64,000 nt of DNA from Urechis unicinctus (lineage: Eukaryota > Annelida > Polychaeta > Xenopneusta > Urechidae), in the NCBI GenBank assembly GCA_034190875.2, contig CM067358.1, positions 71,437,180 through 71,501,179 of the forward strand, in the 5' to 3' direction. Below the pieces are notes generated by a model. It searched no databases and was not told the origin of the DNA. It saw only the letters and a list, made by a program, of their open reading frames with translations. Shown in pieces: positions 25,590 through 62,639 of the stretch (positions are counted from its first letter, which is position 1; each line of letters starts with the position of its first letter). Both the position numbers and the translations under genes were made by a program.

Positions 25590-26270
25590 CGGGTCGGACC
25601 AGTCATGGTGACTGACCTTGACAATGCTGACGATATTGGCCTCATATCTGACAAAGCAGAAAAAGCACAGATACTGTTGCTAGCAGTAGAATCAGAGTGC
25701 AGGAAGATCGGCCTTCATCTCAATGCCAAAAAGTGCTTGCCTTCAACGTCGAGGACATGACTGTCGTCACTGGAGATGGAGCAGTGTTATATGTGGTGAA
25801 GGACTTTTAGTACCTCGCGGCCTACATCGCCTCGACAAAGAAGAAGCTGTGCGAAACACTCAATGAAGAGGGTATTGAAGGCCAAGCTCACCGACGACCT
25901 CAAGAGAAATCCATTGATGGTGTCTTTACCAGGATGCTGCGCATGACACTTGACGTTATCTGGAAAGACCATGTACACAACGATGACCTGTATGGTGACC
26001 TTCCGCGCATCTCAATAAAGATCAGGGAGAGGAGGATAGGTCTGGCAGGCCACTGCATTTGACACCCGGAGCTGCAAGCTTATCACACCATCTTGTGGGA
26101 GCCAAATCAGGGAACTAGCAGAAGGGGACGACGGCGAACCACATTCATCGACACTTTGCGGTCGGATGTTGGTCTCATTGACACAGAGGAGATGAGGACC
26201 CTAATGATGGACAGGGAAGAGTGGAGAGCTGCGACCAAATCCCGAGTTGGTGTAGGATACACCCTCGCAT
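25590..26270 (+). mobile_element. Non-LTR retrotransposon (LINE) relic: RT 3' part and C-terminal domain
   Basis: A frame with TDLDNADDIGLISDKAEKAQ (from about 25612) contains the ADD catalytic signature of reverse transcriptase in its usual LINE context. It is followed by GLHLNAKKC, the fingers/thumb segment of such elements. After frameshifts, sequence resembling GHC..HPEL, then LWEPN and RGRRRTTFIDTLRSD...MMDREEWR (26100-26240), corresponds to the C-terminal domain seen in the same LINE class. Intermediate sequence is shortened and in several frames, so the copy is dead and 5' truncated. Confidence 0.75.
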
Positions 26271-26299
26271 CATCAATTAGGGTTTATGCATGTCGTTCA

Positions 26300-29240
26300 T
26301 GTATAAAAGGGGACTGTGAGGTACCTGAACACCTACACAATATGGTTGAAACCTCTAAATTACACCTTGTTGGTGGATTACGAGGACGCATTTGCCAGCG
26401 ACGATTATGACATTGAGAATACCAGGCCAATCAAGCGAAAGGATAAAAAGAACTCAAGAATATTTCACTAGTGAAGAAGAGGTCCACATAAGGGACATAC
26501 TGGAGGCCGGGATCATTTAGGAGTTTACCTTAGAATGGGCCTCTGTACCTGTTCTCATAAGGCGGAGGGATGGATCCGTGCGCTGCTGTGTGGACTACGT
26601 GGTACTGAATGAGGTCACCAATAAGGATGAGTTTCCCCTTCCACTCTTAGATGAGTGCCTGGACACCTTACCAGGTAAAATCTGCTTCACCAGACTGGAT
26701 GCCAATTCCACGTATTGGCTTGTAAGAATAGAGCCAGAAGACAGGAGGAAAACTGTATTTGCCACCACATATGGTCTGTTTGAACATGCTCAATTAGGGT
26801 ATGGGTTGTGTAATACACGCTACCTTTGCTGGGGTTATGGACCTAATATTACGGGGTTAAATTAGAACACCAGTCTTGCGTTCCTTGGTGTCCTAGGGTC
26901 TTGTTGTGATGATCGTATGCAAAACTTAAGAGAGACCTTGGCCCGGTTCAGGAAGTAGGGTTTGAAATTAAAACCAATAAAGTGTGTTTTACCGGAAAGA
27001 GAAAATGTCACAACATGACACCCAAGTGGTCAGGGAATGGCCGGAACGCAAGGGACCTAAGGATGTGAAAAGGTTCTTGTGTTTAGCCAATAAGTACAGA
27101 GCCTTCATCCAGGAATTCGCCTATCTTCCACTGTACGGGTGATAGGTAAGAAGGATTAACACTGGGATACTTTATAGCACTGAAAGATACACTAACCACA
27201 CCGCCTTTCCTCACATTACCCAATAGGACGGTTGACTTCACATTGGACACATATGCAGCTAACATGGCTATAAGAACTGAGCTGTGTCAGTTACAGAACG
27301 AGGAGGGTTGTAGCTTATATATATGGCAGCTACGCTCTAACCAAAGGCATAGTACCAAGGGGTTGAAGGTACTGGCTGTAGTGAGGTTCACACGCAGTTT
27401 AGACGCTTCCTGTAAGGATGACCGTTCACCATACGCACAGATCATGCAAGTTTGATTTGGCTATTGAAGTTTAGAGAGCCACAGGGTCAGCTGGCAAGGT
27501 GGATGGAGGAATTGTCACAGTACATCATGATCCTCAAACACTGGGCTGGCGGGAAACATGGCAATGCTGATGTTTTATCTAAGAGGCCCCGAGAACATTA
27601 AGGTTGCCATGAATATGCGGCTGGGGCCAAATTGTGTGATCTGCCCTGCGAAATATGTTCATACTGTTAACGTATCGAGGAGCGCTGGTGAAGTTTTGTT
27701 GATGATTTGAATTGGGCAGCAACTCTGACAACTCTGGCTTGCGGTGAGCTGCCGGGGTACTGAGTAGACGGTAGATGAAGCTCAGAGCAATACGGGCAGC
27801 AGAGAAGTGTGAGAGAGTGAATGAGTTTCGGGTTGAACTGCACACTAACCCTAATGAGTTATACGGCGCCTAGAAAGGTCAATAGATAAGTTTGACCTGA
27901 TTAAGCAGCAGCCTTCTAGGATAAATTTACAAAAGATGGAAAACAGAGGGATACAGGGGCCTATTCTACCCTCGGACTCACGAGGGGTGCAGCAGGGAAG
28001 AAGTAGCGCACGGAAAGGCCACGGACAAAATCAGTAAAGGCAGTTTACGGAGGGAACCGGAAGGGGAGGTTGGGAACAGGTCATTAATATGCTCTATGTT
28101 CCCGCCTCAAACCAGTGTGCGAGGACATTGGAAGGATGGGAGAGCGGTTGGCTAGACAGGAGAGGAGCCCCGGCTAGTGTGGGATCCTGGTGGGGCTGAA
28201 TACCTATCTCGTCCACGACCCATCGCCCATTGCTGTTACTCGACAGGGAACAGTGAGAGTAATATCTTGTTACTTTGTAACTGATGCGGATCCTCTGTGC
28301 TTGCAAAATCCATCGTGCTGAGGATTCTTCACTGCACATATATGGGCGGCACAAGGAGCCATGTTTTTGAGTCATCAAAGTCGTACTAGATAAATAAAGA
28401 GCTGATGCATTTCAATGATGGAATTAACTATAAGCACACAGGAGAGTCACCTGGTGGTGCCCAGTAACATGCGAGCACTGGTTTTGGAGTATAAGGTAAG
28501 GTAAGTATATGTTTGAACGGCACACCAACACAAGTGTTTTATATGATGCCTATACATGTGAATAGATAAGATTGACCTGATTAAGCTAAAAGCTAATATT
28601 ATCCTAGGGCAAGTCACCACAAGCCGATTGACTGAACCAAGCCATTCCAGCCCCTCGTATAGGTGAAATCCCAGCCAGAGTAAATATGACTCTCAAAATG
28701 ACCGCTCGACTCAGTCACTTCAATCCCATTGTCCACCAAAACGAGTCGCAACCCACGGCCAACAGGTTGCCCCCTATAGGTTGCCTCTTATGACATACAG
28801 GAGAATACAGTGGGCCTATTGTATCCCCGGAGGTTATGCAGGAATACCATGCTAGAGGCCCGATGGAGCGTGTCCACTGCGCAGGGTAATGAGTACATCC
28901 TGATTATGGTAGACCAATTCACAAAGTGGGTCGAGTGTATACCGCTACCATCTCAAACTCCAGAGGTAACTGCAAGAGAAGCAGTGGATCAATTATTTTC
29001 CAGGTTCGCTTGCCCATTTCAGCTCTTTACAGAGTCGAAGTTATTGACGGCAATGTGTGATACTCTCCACATCCATAAGACGCGTACAATATCCATAAGA
29101 CGCGTACAACATTCCGGTTTTCTGCTAATCGACAAGATGAGAGATGCAATAGGACCCTTATGGACGCAGTGCGTTGTTTCATTGTTGAATCCCAAAATCG
29201 TTGTAAACCATGACGGGTTCGTAGCCTACCGCAATGGGTA
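26300..29240 (+). mobile_element. Ty3/Gypsy LTR-retrotransposon pol relic
   Basis: The domains appear in the usual order. Pre-RT linker (VPEHLHNMVETSKLHL near 26320, then LLVDYEDAFASDDYDIENTR). RT core (26560-26830) with RCCVDYVVLNEVT, FPLPLLDECLDTL and CFTRLDANSTYW. Thumb (LARFRK, KPIKCVLP, near 26940). RNase H end (WLLKFREPQGQLARWMEELS and HGNADVLSKRP, 27460-27590). Integrase core (28845-29080) with HARGPMERVH and YILIMVDQFTKWVECIPLPS. Many stops and frameshifts are present, and about ten codons are missing between MERVH and QGNEY. No LTR, primer-binding site or gag is clearly visible, although a ~25-bp segment aatagataag(t/a)ttgacctg is repeated at 27882 and 28561. Confidence 0.85.
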
Positions 29241-29245
29241 AGAGT

Positions 29246-29400
29246 ATGGCTGCGGAATAAAGGCGAGAACATGGGAAGACGATGTAGGTGCCGACGATAA
29301 GCTGTACTGCATCATGAGTGACTTCTGCCAGGAGTGGTACCACAGTACATGCGCTTATGTTACCACAACTGACATACTCAGCATAGACATAGTTCTGTAG
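29246..29400 (+). pseudogene. PHD-finger-like relic directly after the integrase fragment
   Basis: In the frame starting YGCGIKARTWEDD the sequence continues through KLYCIMSDFCQEWYHSTCAY to a TAG at 29398-29400. The pattern Cys, Asp-x-Lys-Leu-Tyr-Cys, Cys-x2-Glu-Trp-Tyr-His-x2-Cys is the C-terminal half of a PHD zinc finger; the first Cys pair is reduced to one Cys here. It follows a TAA that ends the preceding frame. PHD fingers read histone tails in host proteins and occur in some LTR retrotransposons, where targeting roles have been proposed. Whether this one belonged to the Gypsy element or to a neighbour is not settled. Confidence 0.5.
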
Positions 29401-30180
29401 CAGACCCTGCAAACCAAAGTGTTCCATAAATTTTGCTCGGTAGGCGGAACGTTGGGAAAGTGATAAACCAGTGGTATCCTCATGTGATATATCGGAGTGT
29501 AATGTTTGGTGTCTATAATATGTTTGCAGTACGTAACAATGGCACAATCTGCACCAGAGATGGTAGGGGTCACCAGTCCACCCTAGTGCTGACTAGGGCT
29601 CTAGTGGATGGACTGATCATGATAAGGGGGCCATCATTCACCAAGTGGGGGTCGCCAAGGAAGGGAAAAACTCGCAGTGGTTCAGGTTTGCGGCGGATAG
29701 GGCTGATTTCCTACAGCTCTATAGCAGATCCTGACCGAGTGAGCCTGTGTGAAACGTGGGGAAGTGTACGAAAACAGCGGCTGAGGATGGATTCCCAACT
29801 TACTCGGGTGGAAGTGAATGGGGAAATCTGTGGTCCAAGAATCCCTGAGGTGGGCCCTACCTCCACACATGACTGCCAGCCTTATCAGAGGAGGGCATGC
29901 TGGTGGAGTTGTCCGGCAAGGAGGAGGAATTGAACGCTTCAGGTTCCTCCCCCGAAGCCGTAACCCTGAAGGTCACAGAGCAGATAAACGAATCCCTTCG
30001 ATGGCGCCAAGGAAGCCACGTAAGAGGCCAGGTGACATGGTGTAGGCCCCTACTGCAGATCTTAGGGGCCGATTGTAGGTACAGCCCACCACCTGTCCGG
30101 GGCAATGACACAGAAGTGTGTACCAAAACAGTGTATTTATATCTTCAACGGCATTTGAATTTAAGGTTGACTGAATAACC
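29401..30180 (+). other. Possible continuation of the retroelement, unidentified
   Basis: A plus-strand frame is open from about 29433 to 29933, with others overlapping to 30178. They have protein-like charged stretches (NGEICGPRIPEVGPTS; MAPRKPRKRPGDMV) but no domain I know. GC content is higher than in the AT-rich DNA beyond 30180, consistent with this being part of the inserted element, perhaps a displaced gag-like region. Confidence 0.3.
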
Positions 30181-33100
30181 GTATAATGCCTTATAATTAT
30201 CCTGCCTTGGCTCAAAATAATACAAAGATGCAACATAAATTGACATAAATGAGAACCAAGCGACGAAGCCTTTATATTATCGTTCAAGACCACGAAATAC
30301 GGGAATACAAATAACAGAAGTAGTTATAAGTTCAAAATAAACAAACGAATACAAAATAACAAGGCAGTCTTCCATAATTACCATACTGCAGCAGGTCAAA
30401 TACAATCTTGGAATAGAAGAGACCAGCGAACTATATTTTTCTAAACTCATCTAATGGAACAAACAAACTAAATCGCACGACCAAAGAAAGTAGTGTCAAA
30501 AATCGTGTATCACAGAAATATTACCCAGCGTGGTATGTGGTTGGACAAGTTAGCGGCGTGGACAAGATAGCATTACCACAAACGTATCAACCCCATATAT
30601 CATAATGTAATCCCCTGTAACGAACTCGTTACCAGCAGCAAAGGGAACCCGATATTACGCTATAGGATAAAATAACATTTTTCGTGCTACATGTTTTGCA
30701 CAGCCCCACGAACAGCCAGTTGCCGCTGATACGCATGGGTGCCGTCTTAGCATGAATCAGTCCTCTACAAAATCCTACCTTGCTTATCTTTGAGGATAAG
30801 AGTATTTAACAATTACACCAGTTGATATCAGAGAGCACCGTTAACAAAAAAATATTTGCGAACACAATAATGACTTATTACGCTGCAACAGAATTGATTG
30901 AAACTATTTGATTATTTTGCTCGTCATTGACGGGCAGCACAACACAGAGCAAAATTCATGAATTGGATAGTGGGTTTAATATGCAATTGTTCATTTTTTC
31001 AATGTGACAAAATATTGATGGTGTCAAATGTTTGATAGCAATTCAGAAGGTTGACGCAAATGCGCGATGATTCAGGCGTTGTTTCTGTTGGCACCTGCCC
31101 AATAATCCACGCTTACCTGTGGTATATATTCCGACTCCTCACAATATGCATCGCTATACAACATTCCTTAGCGGAACAAAATAAGATGGTATATTGCCTG
31201 ATACAAGAGCTGATCCTCGCGCTAGGAAGTGATGTTCTGATCTTCACCGTCAATCAGGGAATACACGTCCTAGAATAGTGCAGCATTATGCTACTGTTGC
31301 ATTCTGGGATCTCTATCGGACATTGATTGGCTTACCACGGACCCATCGGTTTCAAACAGGGCGGTTATGTTGGATATCAGCTTCATGCGGAACATATTTG
31401 TCGTCAGCAACACATGGAGATGCCATCACAGAACTCATAGCTACGCTTTAAGTTTCTTGATGCCATCCTGGTGAGATAGCCCACCTCCAGAAGGATTTCA
31501 GGGAACATCGCTGTTGCTTTGTTTTAATCCTACCGTTATCTGGACGCGAAGGGTAAACAAATCTTCTAAAATTGGAGGGTTTTCGATACCTTAAAAAGGT
31601 TGGCATAGCAATCCTCTCAGATTGAACGCTGTTGAAGTGCTTTGTGAACATTAGGATACAACCACACCTATGATCGCCTGTTTTATTATCTGCGGGTTAA
31701 AAAAACTACAAGGTAATTGAAATGGTTATAAGTGTATGGTATATCGACTCAGATAACGCCTTAAAACAGCACAGTTTCTATTTCAATTCGCTGAGGCCGT
31801 GTTAACGGGCATATGAGAGGTAAACAAATAAGGCAATAATTTTTTCTTAGCCTTTCCCCAAATATACCACATGTCATAACTTAAGGGATTACATAATGGT
31901 GTATTGAACAAGTCTGGTAAAAGTAATCTATAACTTAAAATACCTTAAATAAGATTGTTAGAGCCCACATCAGGAAGCAGGAAGCTTGGACTATGGTCAT
32001 TATCCTGTCACAAAATGAAGATGTTTATAACATCCTCCAATGAGGGATTTACAGCTGCTTGCCTCGGTGCCTTAGACACAATACTTATCGGTTTTACATC
32101 AGTCAAACAGTCATCTAGTTAGCACAATAGTCATACAGGAAAACAATTTCAAGGTTTATTGGAATCATGTCAAGCAAACGATGGCAAAGTTGACATACTT
32201 ATTCATCACTTTATATGATTTGATCAGGATATGAAACACCCTTTACTCATTTGAAAATATCGAGGGTGTTTATTGGCTTTATTATAAAGAACGCTAGCTA
32301 CAAAAATGCGTAGTTCTCATCGGCTACATGTTTGTAGCTTTGTTTGTCGGTAAATGCAACATGGTAATCGCAATGCACTTAGCTGTTGACTTTTAGACAA
32401 TCCATTCATCTCAATCATCGATGTGGACACCAGCAGAGTATTTCAAACGATTGAAATTTGAGTGTGTTTGGAACACGTTGGATTTGTAAGATAAACCATT
32501 TCGCTTGGGCTGTCGACGATCCCAATACTCATTTATGTGCTATACCGCTAATTCCAAGTACATATATTTTATCAAGAACAATCGATACAGTCAGAAGCTT
32601 TGTTCAGATTACAAACATTTAATGCACGTACTCTTTTATGTTAAGTGCCTTTGCGTATTAATCGAGTATGTGCATGATGGGATGGACTGTATGGTGACCA
32701 TTGCGAACACTATATTATGTTTCTCTATGAATTCAAGAACTCTGTTGTACATGATTTGTTCAAGAATTATTGAGAAACTGGTTGGTGATTCGATATGGCG
32801 ATAGTTTGACAACTGATAAGGGTCATCTTTTATACTTTGGATATTTTAAGTTCAAATGTAAAAAAAACAGATAATAATGATTTGTTGAAGATATGCGGCA
32901 AAGGAGTTTTTATTAGCTGCAAGATTTCTTTAATAGTTTTGGTACTAATTTCATCAAATCCATGGCTAGATTTTATAAGCGCATTGTTGATCATAACATA
33001 CTGAGGTATATCAATCTGTTTTTATAATGGCGCGATATTTTCCCAATGCTTGGTTAACAGCAGATCACGTGGCTTATAAATCACAACCGTATAATTCTAT

Positions 33101-34320
33101 TTGGTCAGCAAAATATATATATTTATTGCTTCATTTTCAATTGATTAAAGACCGAATTATAATTATGTTTTGTTATTTCTTGACGGCTTTTGTTTTATTT
33201 TGTTGTAAAGTTTTAATTTTAATGTGAGATGGTTGTCCAGGCGTCAATCATGACTACATTTTGGTTGCTTTGTACTAGTCGATAACGAGGTTCTATGTAC
33301 GACTTGGGCATTCACATACAAGAATACTTGTGTAGTTAATTACATTAAATTGGTATACTTTGTCTCAGTAAATATTCGATTTGATACAGAGTTACTCACA
33401 GTGAATGTTGGCCAGCTATGTCATATGTGAAACGTGGTCTGATATATCAGTGGTGATAATGCCTGATATTGAGAATGATGTTATGTTATTTGTATATATA
33501 TAATCGATGAGTGTTGCTTAAGTGCTTGTTACTCTAGTAGATTTTGTAACTAGCGACATATAGCTACATGCAAATATATATAATTCTTGGTTTGAACATG
33601 ACTTTGATATCTGATAAGATCAATATTTATGTCTCTAAAAATAACACCTATCTTGTTTCCACTATTGATTGTATCTTTATCATTCACCATTTTCTCACCT
33701 ACAAAGTGACATCAGATAATGGTGCAGCATCTGGACGATAAACCACTCCGACAATACACTTGAATTTTTGTTTCGTTTCACATTCAATAAATATGGATAG
33801 GTCTTCTCATATACAGAACTTTATAATCTCATTGATATGTAGACCAACATAACTGGCGCTTTCCTCATACGTACGTGCAATCAGTTTATGATAACCTGGT
33901 AAGCCCAAACGTTCATCATTTGCACATTTATATATTTCCGTAAAGCCAATGAAATCAAGCGGGCGTGTTCCGTTCGTAAGATTGCTCAATTATTCGACCC
34001 TCGGATCCTAGTGCGAGGAAAGTTCTCTGCAGTTAAGACTGAAGTAAGATAATTCAATGGCTGACTCAGTGACTACGTGGACGTCCGCTTGGGCTACCTT
34101 TTGTGTGGCAAATGTCGGGGCAGGTGGTTTTTTTTAGGTAGAATGACATATTTTCACTGTATATGAGGCGCGACAAGCTCGTAAGCGGGACTTCAGTTGG
34201 TTGAGGTGAGATTTGGTGGCTAAATAATTGTCCCCCTTGGGTTTCTGTATGCATAGAAGAGAGCTGCGGCCAGGCCGATGCTAGCTGTGTCGGGTGGGTG
34301 TTCTCTGCTGTGACCCTGAG
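30181..34320. other. AT-rich non-coding stretch
   Basis: No supported gene, RNA or named repeat. Frames are short and AT-driven. From about 33990 the composition rises in GC toward the CTCTC microsatellite. Confidence 0.5.
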
Positions 34321-34343
34321 AAGGGTCCCGAACTGCCACCTAC

Positions 34344-34464
34344 TCCTCTCCTCTCCTCTCCTCTCCTCTCCTCTCCTCTCCTCTCCTCTCCTCTCCTCTC
34401 CTCTCCTCTCCTCTCCTCTCCTCTCCTCTCCTCTCCTCTCCTCTCCTCTCGGTCAGTCGGATAA

Positions 34465-34494
<30 letters not shown>
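34344..34494. repeat. CTCTC pentanucleotide microsatellite followed by (CTG)n
   Basis: About 21 uninterrupted copies of ctctc occupy roughly 34344-34450. After a 16-bp interval, (ctg)8 lies at about 34468-34492. Frames through them (EERRG repeats, poly-Gln or poly-Leu) follow from the repeats; no splice or start context supports coding. Confidence 0.95.
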
Positions 34495-34497
<3 letters not shown>

Positions 34498-34984
34498 AGC
34501 AGTAGCTCCTCGTCTGGCTTCCATCGAGGGGACAAGAACTCTGCCCTCTTCTTTTGGGAGTCAGGCCGTCTTTCCCGAGAGATGAGGCGACGGTCGATGC
34601 GTTAGCGGAGATAGGTTCTTCTTCGGGAGGCATAAGAGGTGGTCGATCCGGCATCGGAGGCCAGTTCTATTCCCAAAAACACCAAACTTGAGATTTTCGT
34701 GATCCTTTGACGATTTAAACGGAATCTTTATACACCACCGTACATGATTAATGACGATACGCAAAACAGCGGTCTTTTATTTTAGTTAGTTAACAAGAAA
34801 TAATAACGACTTTATTCAATAATATACAATAAAATCTGGCTCAACAAAGAGCATTATTCAATGTTATTTATGACTCATTGCGTCACTGGGAGGAGTGTTT
34901 CATTGCAAGGAACACAGAAAGACATTAATTTATTCCATTTCAGTCGGCAAATACATACTGCAATTTACTGCTTGATATAAAAGA

Positions 34985-35053
34985 ATAGTGGCGTGAGAAC
35001 TAGTCCGCAAACCCCATTAGTGGCGTGAGAACTAGTCCGCACTCCCCATTAGT
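34985..35053. repeat. Tandem duplication of a ~34-bp unit
   Basis: The block starting agtggcgtgagaactagtcc occurs at 34986 and 35020 with a single difference (caaacc versus cactcc). Confidence 0.85.
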
Positions 35054-35606
35054 ATAAGCGACTGTCCAGAGGGAGTTGATGTAACAGAAGTGGTCAGACG
35101 TGCCACTGACACCACTACCGCTGGCATCTCCCCTGCTCACATTCCACGCGCAATACACACGCTAAACGAAGAAAATCAATCGGGATAGATAATCTTGCCG
35201 CTGAACATTTAATACATGGCCAGCATTTTTGTCTCTCTGCCCCAGTTGTTCTCATGTTTTCTAATACTTGTTTATTTCCCAGTTACACGTGGTTATCTCC
35301 CGGCTACTCTCATTAAATCCGCTGTTACACCAACAGTTTAACAAGTATGGGGATTCCAAGGACACAAATAGCCACAGCCCTTATTTTCGAGTACTGCTCG
35401 TTATCGTAGACGAGTTTTTGACTACCTGTGATAATCAATGTTGCCCACATGTCGTAAGAGGGAAAATAAGCGGATAACGGGGTTACCTTTTTGCCATGGA
35501 TTGCCATTCGGTTGTCAATGGGATCCTGGTTGATGAGTGGAGGGGTCGTTTTGAAGGCCATTCCCGCAACACACTACTCTGGCTCTGATTTCGCCTAGAC
35601 GAGATA

Positions 35607-35940
<334 letters not shown>

Positions 35941-36189
35941 ACCGTTCTTCCCCATAAAGGCTGCACCAAGCCAGCTGCGAGTTCTTCAACGCAAGCAACT
36001 TTTCACTTGGGATGTGCCAAAAAGTTATGCGCAAAATGGCTAACACGTGCACCTGTTCACCATGAAAACATTGCTGCTCATCACTCTAAGCTAAAACTCT
36101 CCTCCGGGGACAAAACGGAATTCAATGTAATGCATTAGACACCGGACTGCTATAAACATAGTGCACAAAAATACATTTCATTTCCGTCA

Positions 36190-36310
36190 CAGCTGGAATA
36201 TGGTAGGGTTAAGGCGAGGTCACGGGTGGATTAGCGAGGGGTCATGGCGGAAATAGGGCGGGGTCATGGCGGGTTATAGGAGGGGTTGAAGGCGAGGTTA
36301 CAAGGGTTAC
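36190..36310. repeat. Short G-rich degenerate repeat
   Basis: The motif ggcg(a/g)ggtca recurs about five times (aggcgaggtcacggg, gcgaggggtcatggcgg, gggcggggtcatggcgg, and so on) with a period near 25-30 bp. Confidence 0.6.
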
Positions 36311-36554
36311 CGCTACATTATGAATCTCTTTCATTTCGTCATAGTGGTACGGACAAACAATGCATAACGACCTCTAAGCGTGGATTAGACAGAAGGTCAT
36401 TTGACAGAGTCGATGCGATGACTGCGCGTGCACTCATCTGTTCTGTGATGCACCGCTAAGGACAGCGTTGAGTTGCAAATGGTGTCATAAACTGCAGCAG
36501 GATCAGTGGATAGTTGATGAACAAGATGGAAACAAACATGCTATCTATTTATTG

Positions 36555-37090
36555 AAAAAACAAATTACACAATCATGGTCGTAATTCTTTATTTATTGGG
36601 TAACACATTATTAGAGTTCCGTAAAGTTAGGAATACATGTACATAGTTAGTGCTACAGGTATTATCCAACTCAACGGAAAGTAATTAATTTTGAAGAAAC
36701 GCTTTCACAAAAGCCCAAGAAAAAACAAGCCTGAAAATACACAAGGTGTATTTGAATAGATATAACTCAGCCTTGAATAAAAAATAGCTTATAGCACACT
36801 GCAAATTAGATTTAATAATGTTTTCTTTAAGGTGAGAGCAAACATGCAATAACATTGTTTAAGAAACAAAATATGCCATCATGGTCGTAATACAAACTCC
36901 GGTGATTTAAGTCAATGATATCTTGGGTAACACATCATTAGAGTTCGGTATAGTTGGGAATATATGTGCATAGTTAGTACTACAGGTATAATCAAACTTA
37001 ACGAAAAGTATTTAATTTTGAAGAAAAGCTTTCATAATAGATCAGGATAAAAATCTGGAAAATCACTAGGTGTATTTGCATAGAAAAAAT
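36555..37090. repeat. Two ~210-bp direct repeats downstream of the sushi/EGF gene's stop
   Basis: Copies at about 36570-36765 and 36878-37085 share catggtcgtaat, gggtaacacat(t/c)attagag, acatagttagt(g/a)ctacagg and attttgaagaaa(c/a)gcttt in order. On the minus strand they lie 0.1-0.6 kb past the stop codon, so they probably fall in the 3' UTR or its flank. A minus-strand AATAAA (36588-36593, overlapping another at 36592-36597) in the distal copy is a plausible polyadenylation signal. Confidence 0.75.
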
Positions 37091-37186
37091 TTCGATAAAT
37101 ATTCAAGTTATACCACACTGCTTATAAAACTTGATGTAATTGGTCATACGATGATCCCATTAAATAGTAGGTATTGATTGACACAC

Positions 37187-60610
<23,424 letters not shown>

Positions 60611-60655
60611 GTTCCTGCCTTCATAGAGTGAGCAGCTTGTCGCAGAGGAGATATT

Positions 60656-60691
60656 CAAACTGCGGCATCTCAGCGAATGCCTAAATATATA
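60656..60691 (-). promoter_or_regulatory. TATA-like core promoter of the sushi/EGF gene
   Basis: The minus strand reads TATATATTTAG at 60691-60681, and GCAGTTTG near 60663-60656, about 30 nt downstream, can serve as an initiator. The translation start at 60610 lies ~50 nt further. Coincidence in AT-rich DNA is possible, but the spacing is right for a TATA/Inr pair. Confidence 0.45.
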
Positions 60692-60699
60692 GTCATCGA

Positions 60700-62050
60700 A
60701 ACCAGGATGTGAATTAAGCTCACAAGAAGCGAATTTATCAAAAGCATATTTGGTTAACGATTCTTAGTGCAATAGTGTTGTGAGTTGGAGGGGGGGACTT
60801 TCAAATTCATATCGGTATTTAATTTTATCGCATTATAAGTTCAGACCGATTAATTGACAAGAGAAAATACATCTTACACAAGATGTACATATGATAATAA
60901 ATAATGTAATATTCAAGGCTTTTCTTCCATGATTAAGTCAAACGTGCCTGACCACTGTGCAGTAGTCATCAGTGTCTCCTAATATAGAAGGGACTTGTTC
61001 ATAATCACTCGCTTAAATATACGTGATAAACAATGAGACATTACCAATGAGATGCATCACCTAACATTTAGCCCCGTCCCCCATCCTCCAGTTAATGCCC
61101 TCTCCAGATTTTCCAGTGTTTTACATAGCATTCGTCTGGTGCACCGCCATACATTTGCCACACTATAACAGACACTCAAGCAAGTGACTTATGCGAACTG
61201 CCCAACTTGGCTTTTTTTCTGTTGTCAGGAAAATGATGGATTGAGAAAAGTCTTGCTGCATACGATTTATAGACACATGGTTTTCCCTAACTCTACATTA
61301 CCCATTTTACATAGCCAAGTTTGTTATCTACTTGTTATGTCATTTACTTAGCCAAGCCTGGAGAGCACACCATACTTTTAGCAAGAATCGGTTGATTTTA
61401 GGTTCACAACGTTCACCTGATTTGACCCCGGGGGTGGGACCGGGAGTGTTATTACATCTTCCTATGCGATCGGGAGATTTTGTCTCTGGACGTATGACAA
61501 AAATATATATTGATAACACATGAGTGTTGGCATTTGAATCGAGCCCCTGAATGTTTTTACTAAGGCATGATATATGGTATAGCAAATAAGGCTGGTACAG
61601 TAATAAAACCATTTTACAAGCGATGTCTTCTTCGAAAATATGTGAGGTTTTACCCATTGGTTACAGGGGTTAATGCGTTGGCAAATATGCTTAAATTTGA
61701 TTGAAAGGACCGAATTGACCTTTGGATTAAGTCCACAGTGAACCACGGCATATCGATCATTTAATGAGGATACGCTTTCGTGGATTTCAAGGGGATTGAA
61801 GTGAAACACTATTCGACTGCTCCAAATAGCTCCACCGGTTTCGATTGTAACCTCCATCTATAACGGGCTTGGTATCAGAGTACATCAGAATAATTGATGA
61901 ACTGTTCTGGAAATCTTAAATTAATTATTGGCATATTTGTAAATATTCAAAGTCGACGTGCCATGAGCTCAGCATCAAGCATTTCTGCTGACACCCAATC
62001 CTTATTGTGTCCTATACAAATCCTGCATTATGACACATGATAATCTCCTA
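60700..62050. other. Intergenic stretch
   Basis: Upstream of the minus-strand gene's promoter. Overlapping frames on both strands at 61332-61857 have no domain. No repeat family is apparent. Confidence 0.45.
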
Positions 62051-62059
62051 GTGGCGTTG

Positions 62060-62595
62060 ATATATAAGTCAAAACAGCGACAACCACACTTATCCATCCC
62101 AACCCGCCATACTCGGTGACAACCAAACTTCTCCATCCCAACCCGCCATACTCAGCGACAACCACACTACAGCGTAAGTATAGACGGCATTACGCATAAG
62201 AACATTGTGTATAGACGGAATTACACATGAGATCCATGTGGTAACACTGCAGAGCTAGTATTGGCGGCATTACACATCAGACCCTTGTGTAACACTACAG
62301 CGCTAGTGTAGACGGAATTACACACCAGATCCTTGTGGTAACACTAGAGAACTAGTATAGGCGGCATTACACATCAGACCCTTGTGTAACACTACAGCGC
62401 TAGTGTGGACGGAATTACACATTAGATCCTTGTGGTAACACTAGAGCACTAGTATTGGCGGTATTACATATCAGAACATCGTGTAACACTACAGCGCTAG
62501 TGTGGACGGTATTACACATTAGAACACTGTGTAACACTATAGCGCTAGTGTAGACGGCATTACACATCAGAACCTTGTGTAACACTACATTTCCA
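62060..62595. repeat. Degenerate ~49-bp minisatellite preceded by a ~46-bp duplication
   Basis: Units of gtaacactacagcgctagtg plus t.gacggaattacacatcagatccttgtg run from about 62165, alternating between tgtgtaac and gtggtaac junctions, so the basic period is a dimer near 99 bp. At 62075-62165 a ccatcccaacccgccatact phrase is repeated. Confidence 0.85.
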
Positions 62596-62639
62596 GCGTA
62601 GACGACGACACAGAAAACAGAAAATAGACGACCTCATTA

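Noticed and set aside
34281..34654. Glu-Glu-Arg-Arg-Gly and poly-Gln frames
   Set aside because: Produced by CTCTC and CTG repeats; no supporting gene signals.
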